Shown here piece by piece: positions 61,277-64,000 of a stretch of 64,000 nt of DNA; positions within the stretch are counted from its first letter, which is position 1; each line of letters begins with the position of its first letter. The stretch spans positions 28,157 through 92,156 of the forward strand of contig CAZFIA010000002.1 of the NCBI GenBank assembly GCA_964519335.1. The letters run 5' to 3'. The DNA comes from JALZVT01 sp964519335 (GTDB taxonomy: Bacteria > Pseudomonadota > Gammaproteobacteria > Pseudomonadales > Azotimanducaceae). The notes under the pieces were generated by a model, which did no database searches, had not been told where the DNA came from, and saw only the letters and a program-made list of their open reading frames with translations. Position numbers and translations under genes: made by a program.

Positions 61277-61326
61277 TATTCGGGGACAGTTTACCTATTT
61301 CGAAATAGGTAAACTGTCCCCGAATA
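61277..61326. repeat. 50-bp perfect palindrome, REP-like
   Basis: Two perfectly complementary 25-base arms (61277-61301 and 61302-61326) each contain CGGGGACAGTTTACC, with no loop. Sequences starting with CGGGGACAGTTTACC or close variants are, to my recollection, common near REP-associated tyrosine transposase (RAYT) genes in gammaproteobacteria. Another partial copy borders the gap at 61166-61176. No transposase is visible here. Confidence 0.8.
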
Positions 61327-61360
61327 AAAAACCCGCCTGCACTTATAGTGGAGGCGGGTT
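61325..61360 (-). terminator. Intrinsic terminator for the repeat-protein gene
   Basis: On the minus strand AACCCGCCT (61360-61352) pairs with AGGCGGGTT (61338-61330) around a 13-base loop, then runs into TTTTTATTCG. It lies 20 bases after the stop of the peptidoglycan-binding repeat protein. Confidence 0.85.
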
Positions 61361-61379
61361 TAGCCGGGTTATTGGAACT

Positions 61380-62786
61380 CTACAGTTGGATGCCCAGCGA
61401 CTTCAGGGTGTCCATGGTTAATCCACCGGTGGGCAGGCCTTTGCGACGCTGGTAGGCGTCTACCGCGAGCAGAGTCTGTCGACCGATTACCCCATCTGCA
61501 CCGCCGGCATCAAAGCCTGCGCTCTGGAGCGACTGTTGCACCTGCGCAATGACGTCCTGCGACATGTTGGTTTCGCAGAGTACGCTGCGCCATTCGAGCC
61601 GGGCGTTTGCCACCTGAACGCGCTTGGTTACAGAGTTGGTTTCCTCAGGAATCTTGGTGCGGATTTCTTTCGAGTCAGAGACCAGCTTGCGAACCTTCTT
61701 CACTTCAAACTTTGCCGGTACAGATACCTTGGTAAAGGTGGCGGGCGTCTTAACCACTTTGCGAACCACAGTCTTGCTCTTTGCAGGAATCTCTTTCTTG
61801 CAAATAACGTTGTTCGTCTTGGGTCCAAATTCGCCAGGAGTTGCAACCGGGTGCCAGACGTACTTAGCTTCAGAGATCTTTACCTGACGGTTAACTTCTT
61901 CGTACTTGGCTGGAATAGAGGTACGCACTTCCTTTGAGTCTGCGGTCAGCTTGCGAACCTTGACGGTCTGATATTCCGCTGGAATTTCGACCATCTTGCT
62001 TGAAGCTGGGCTCTTTACGATGCGCTTCTTAACGACCTTGTACTTGGCCGGTACTTCCACCAGGCACATGATCTCGCCGGTGCTGCCGTCGAGTTTTTCG
62101 ACCAGGCCGCGGCCCTTCTTCCATTCTGATTTGGCAGGCTCCACCAGAACTCGCTCTTCTACGGTCTCGTACACGGCGGGTACTTCAACGAGCTTCTTTG
62201 AAGCCGGCTTCACCAACACGCGTTCTTCGACCATATTGTACTTGGCGGGGATGACCGTTACTTTTTCGGAGGCTTGAGCTGTGAGCACGCGCTCCGACTT
62301 GTTTTCAAACTTTGGCGCTTGATAGTGCTCGTGGTAGCACACACCAGACTTGGCTGTGGTTGGGTTTACGCCGCCGTCAGCCGCTGCTCGCAGTACCGTC
62401 GGGTTTACCGCTACGTTGGATTCGAGTGATGAGGTTACCCAGGCCGTCGTGGCCGGGCTGATTTCCACGACCTGCTTTTCAGTTCCCCAAACTGCGGGTA
62501 CTGGTACGAGCTTGGTCGAGGCCTCGGCCACCATCACGCGCTCTTCGACGACGTTATATTTAGCCGGGATGACCTCAACTTTTTCCGCGGCTTCCTTAAC
62601 GATGACCGTGGTGGTCTCGTCTCGATACTCTGCAGGCACCATCACTTTGGCAAAGCACTCGCCGGGTTTGGCGTTGGGAAGGGTATTGGTTTGGTCGTCG
62701 ACTGCCATCAGCGGGGCGGTGAGCCCTACGCCTAAGCCGACTCCCATAGCGCGTAGGCTATTCTTGAGCAATCGCAGGTCTGTCAT
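61380..62786 (-). CDS. Secreted four-repeat protein with C-terminal peptidoglycan-binding domain
   Basis: The 468-residue product has a signal peptide (about 1-29), four tandem repeats and a C-terminal peptidoglycan-binding domain (about 407-468, VQQSLQSAGFDAGGADGVIGRQTLLAV). Each repeat opens with Cys and closes with Trp at near-constant spacing: C44-W116, C150-W222, C241-W311 and C329-W399, followed by C404. Within them VPAKYxxVxxRxxV-type units recur about every 30 residues (IPAKYNVVEERVMV, VPAVYETVEERVLV, VPAKYKVVKKRIV). The architecture suggests a cell-wall-anchored surface or periplasmic fibre. I do not recognise a named family for the repeat. Confidence 0.8.
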   Translation of the reverse strand: MTDLRLLKNSLRAMGVGLGVGLTAPLMAVDDQTNTLPNAKPGECFAKVMVPAEYRDETTTVIVKEAAEKVEVIPAKYNVVEERVMVAEASTKLVPVPAVWGTEKQVVEISPATTAWVTSSLESNVAVNPTVLRAAADGGVNPTTAKSGVCYHEHYQAPKFENKSERVLTAQASEKVTVIPAKYNMVEERVLVKPASKKLVEVPAVYETVEERVLVEPAKSEWKKGRGLVEKLDGSTGEIMCLVEVPAKYKVVKKRIVKSPASSKMVEIPAEYQTVKVRKLTADSKEVRTSIPAKYEEVNRQVKISEAKYVWHPVATPGEFGPKTNNVICKKEIPAKSKTVVRKVVKTPATFTKVSVPAKFEVKKVRKLVSDSKEIRTKIPEETNSVTKRVQVANARLEWRSVLCETNMSQDVIAQVQQSLQSAGFDAGGADGVIGRQTLLAVDAYQRRKGLPTGGLTMDTLKSLGIQL

Positions 62787-63134
62787 GTTTATTCCTGATT
62801 TATCCGGTTCTGTAGTAGCTATGTTCTATTCTAGCAACGGTTATCGATGACTGATCGGTTGGCGTTTTGCAGCCAGCATTTAAGCTTAGCCGCAAAACCG
62901 CTGTTCCGATGATAGTTGCGTTACCACTTCTTGCCAGTGAGCCTGGCGGTTTATTAGAGTTTGGTGTAACCAGCCAGGCCCAAAAAGTGATAAAACAGTT
63001 GAAGAATCAACGCGTTAGAACTGCCACAGCGTGATCGCAATCTCGACCTTCCCCATATTCGCTGGCATACTCCGGCGCACTCCATCGAGCTCATAGTAGC
63101 TCACTCGCGAGATGCAAAATACAGGGGTTAAAAC
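62787..63134. other. 348-base divergent intergenic region
   Basis: This spacer separates the divergent repeat-protein gene and the cytochrome c5-type gene and should hold both promoters. A 41-codon frame from an ATG at 62909 has no ribosome site and is not supported. No clear operator, RNA or repeat is seen. Confidence 0.6.
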
Positions 63135-63566
63135 ATGTTTACGCAGCTTATCCGACAAGTTGGTCGACAATTTACCATTGGCCTTAGCCTTGTGTTGTTA
63201 GGCTGGGGCGTACATGCGTTACCTGGCACCGAGGCTGAAATTCGTGATCGTCTCGTTGCTGCGGGCCAGTTATGCCGCGCCGGCGACGACTGTGGAGTTG
63301 TGGTTGCCGCGGGACCCGTGGAGCCTCGGACGGGCCAAGAGGTATACGACCAGTATTGTTTCGCCTGTCACTCAACCGGTGTCAGCGGTGCCCCGGTTTT
63401 CGGTGACATAGCAGCCTGGCAACCGCGCATGGACAAGGGCGCAGACACCCTGTTGAGCACGATGAAAAGTGGGATCAACGCCATGCCTCCCATGGGCACC
63501 TGCATGAACTGCAGCGACGATGAGCTTCGTGCCAGCCTCGACCATATGGTTCAATCCGGCCAATAA
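63135..63566 (+). CDS. Cytochrome c5-family protein
   Basis: The 143-residue protein has an N-terminal signal or anchor helix (about 12-29), a heme motif CFACH (75-79) and a C-terminal MPPMGTCMNCSDDEL segment whose Met is the likely axial ligand and whose Cys pair is the disulfide typical of cytochrome c5. A second Cys pair (C47, C53) lies before the heme domain. It is a periplasmic or membrane-anchored monoheme electron carrier, perhaps to the cox oxidase encoded earlier. Confidence 0.9.
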   Translation: MFTQLIRQVGRQFTIGLSLVLLGWGVHALPGTEAEIRDRLVAAGQLCRAGDDCGVVVAAGPVEPRTGQEVYDQYCFACHSTGVSGAPVFGDIAAWQPRMDKGADTLLSTMKSGINAMPPMGTCMNCSDDELRASLDHMVQSGQ

Positions 63567-63599
63567 TCAGAAACTAGCTGGCGCGATTTACTAGCAAAA

Positions 63600-63647
63600 C
63601 TCTCTGTAAAGCTCTTTCTGAAGCTCTCTATGAATCTCTCTATGAAG
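63600..63647 (-). repeat. 12-bp tandem repeat x4 spanning the comM stop codon
   Basis: CTCTCTGTAAAG (63600-63611), CTCTTTCTGAAG (63612-63623), CTCTCTATGAAT (63624-63635) and CTCTCTATGAAG (63636-63647) follow one another exactly. On the minus strand the last unit contains the comM TAG, and the adjacent unit repeats the same stop. Confidence 0.9.
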
Positions 63648-64000
63648 AGAGGGCGCGATAGCCAAGCGCTTCCGTAATTGCTTGCTGGGTGATTTGCCGT
63701 TCGATAGTTTCTGACTTGGGCTCGGAGCCAGCCAGCACCGCATCCAGATCGGTGATGGTGCGTGCGACTCGAAGGGCCCGGAAATAACCCCGGGCGCTCA
63801 ACTCTAAACGCTCAGCGGCCTGCTTGAGCAGCGGAACAGCCTCCGGCGTGCAGCCGCACCAGGCTTCCGTTTGTATTGGATCTAGATGTGCGTTCAGACA
63901 CTGGCTGCGATCGAACTGCAGCTCGCGGGCGCGTTGGATGGCTTGCAGATAATCTGCTGGCCGGGCATCCCTGTCCGCAACAGCGTCGTCTTTGTCGGTT
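63640..64000 (-). CDS. comM: ComM/YifB Mg-chelatase-like ATPase, C-terminal fragment cut by the window edge
   Basis: The last 119 codons of a minus-strand gene are present, ending at TAG 63642-63640. The translation includes IQRARELQFDRSQCLNAHLD, LSARGYFRALRVARTITDLD and ITEALGYRALSS, the typical Mg_chelatase_C end of ComM/YifB (SARxxxRxLRVARTIADL, EALxYR). ComM is a hexameric helicase that extends recombination during natural transformation, fitting dprA elsewhere in the window. The ATPase domain lies beyond the edge. Confidence 0.88.
   Translation of the reverse strand, partial: TDKDDAVADRDARPADYLQAIQRARELQFDRSQCLNAHLDPIQTEAWCGCTPEAVPLLKQAAERLELSARGYFRALRVARTITDLDAVLAGSEPKSETIERQITQQAITEALGYRALSS

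Noticed and set aside
62909..63034. 41-residue plus-strand frame starting MIVALPLLAS
   Set aside because: No ribosome site and no support beyond an open frame of a length expected by chance.

Overview
This window is a chromosomal segment of a gammaproteobacterium that carries the replication-origin region. The left edge cuts rpmH. A 1.16 kb oriC-type spacer with one perfect DnaA box follows, then dnaA-dnaN-recF-gyrB. Two perfect 16-bp parS sites lie inside recF. Gene order then follows what I recall of the Pseudomonas origin region: plsC, gmhB, tag, an lpxL-type acyltransferase, trkH/trkA, rsmB/fmt/def, a LysM protein, dprA, tsaC and aroE. The glyQS pair usual between gmhB and tag is absent. 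Two runs of 100 N (32101-32200 and 61177-61276) show that this is a scaffold. No rRNA, tRNA, CRISPR array, insertion sequence or prophage gene was recognised.

Layout: (1) 1-20769, origin, segregation, envelope lipid, K+ uptake and translation genes. (2) 20968-29796, a complete aa3-type cytochrome c oxidase cluster (coxB, coxA, ctaG, coxC, DUF2909, SURF1, a SURF1-associated protein, ctaA, ctaB, SCO). (3) 29823-32071, egtB-egtD for ergothioneine. (4) 32251-39990, thrB, a DUF2782 protein, polA, engB, cytochrome c4, dsbA and an EEP-family protein, another block I recall from Pseudomonas. (5) 40048-54154, mixed metabolic and membrane genes: a PQQ alcohol dehydrogenase, an acyltransferase, an alpha/beta hydrolase, aceE, kbp, a SIMPL protein, folE, a Yip1 protein, a saccharopine-dehydrogenase-like/SDR pair, a SPOR-like protein and a TerC protein. 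(6) 54208-64000, cysK, alr, an SDR/aminotransferase/pseudo-aldehyde-dehydrogenase operon, ybaK, a repeat protein with a peptidoglycan-binding domain, a cytochrome c5-type protein and the 3' end of comM.

Functionally the window joins origin firing and segregation (DnaA, DnaN, parS) to aerobic respiration. Heme A synthesis (CtaA/B), copper delivery (CtaG, SCO) and SURF1 assembly sit with the oxidase they serve, and cytochromes c4 and c5 and the PQQ dehydrogenase could feed it electrons.

The least ordinary features are: an AroE fused to a YheV-type zinc ribbon; an intact aldehyde dehydrogenase homologue lacking all three catalytic residues; a secreted protein with four Cys-to-Trp repeats of near-constant length; a hairpin wrapped around the coxA stop codon; a perfect 50-bp REP-like palindrome at a scaffold break; and recurrent short tandem duplications that copy the end and stop codon of genes.
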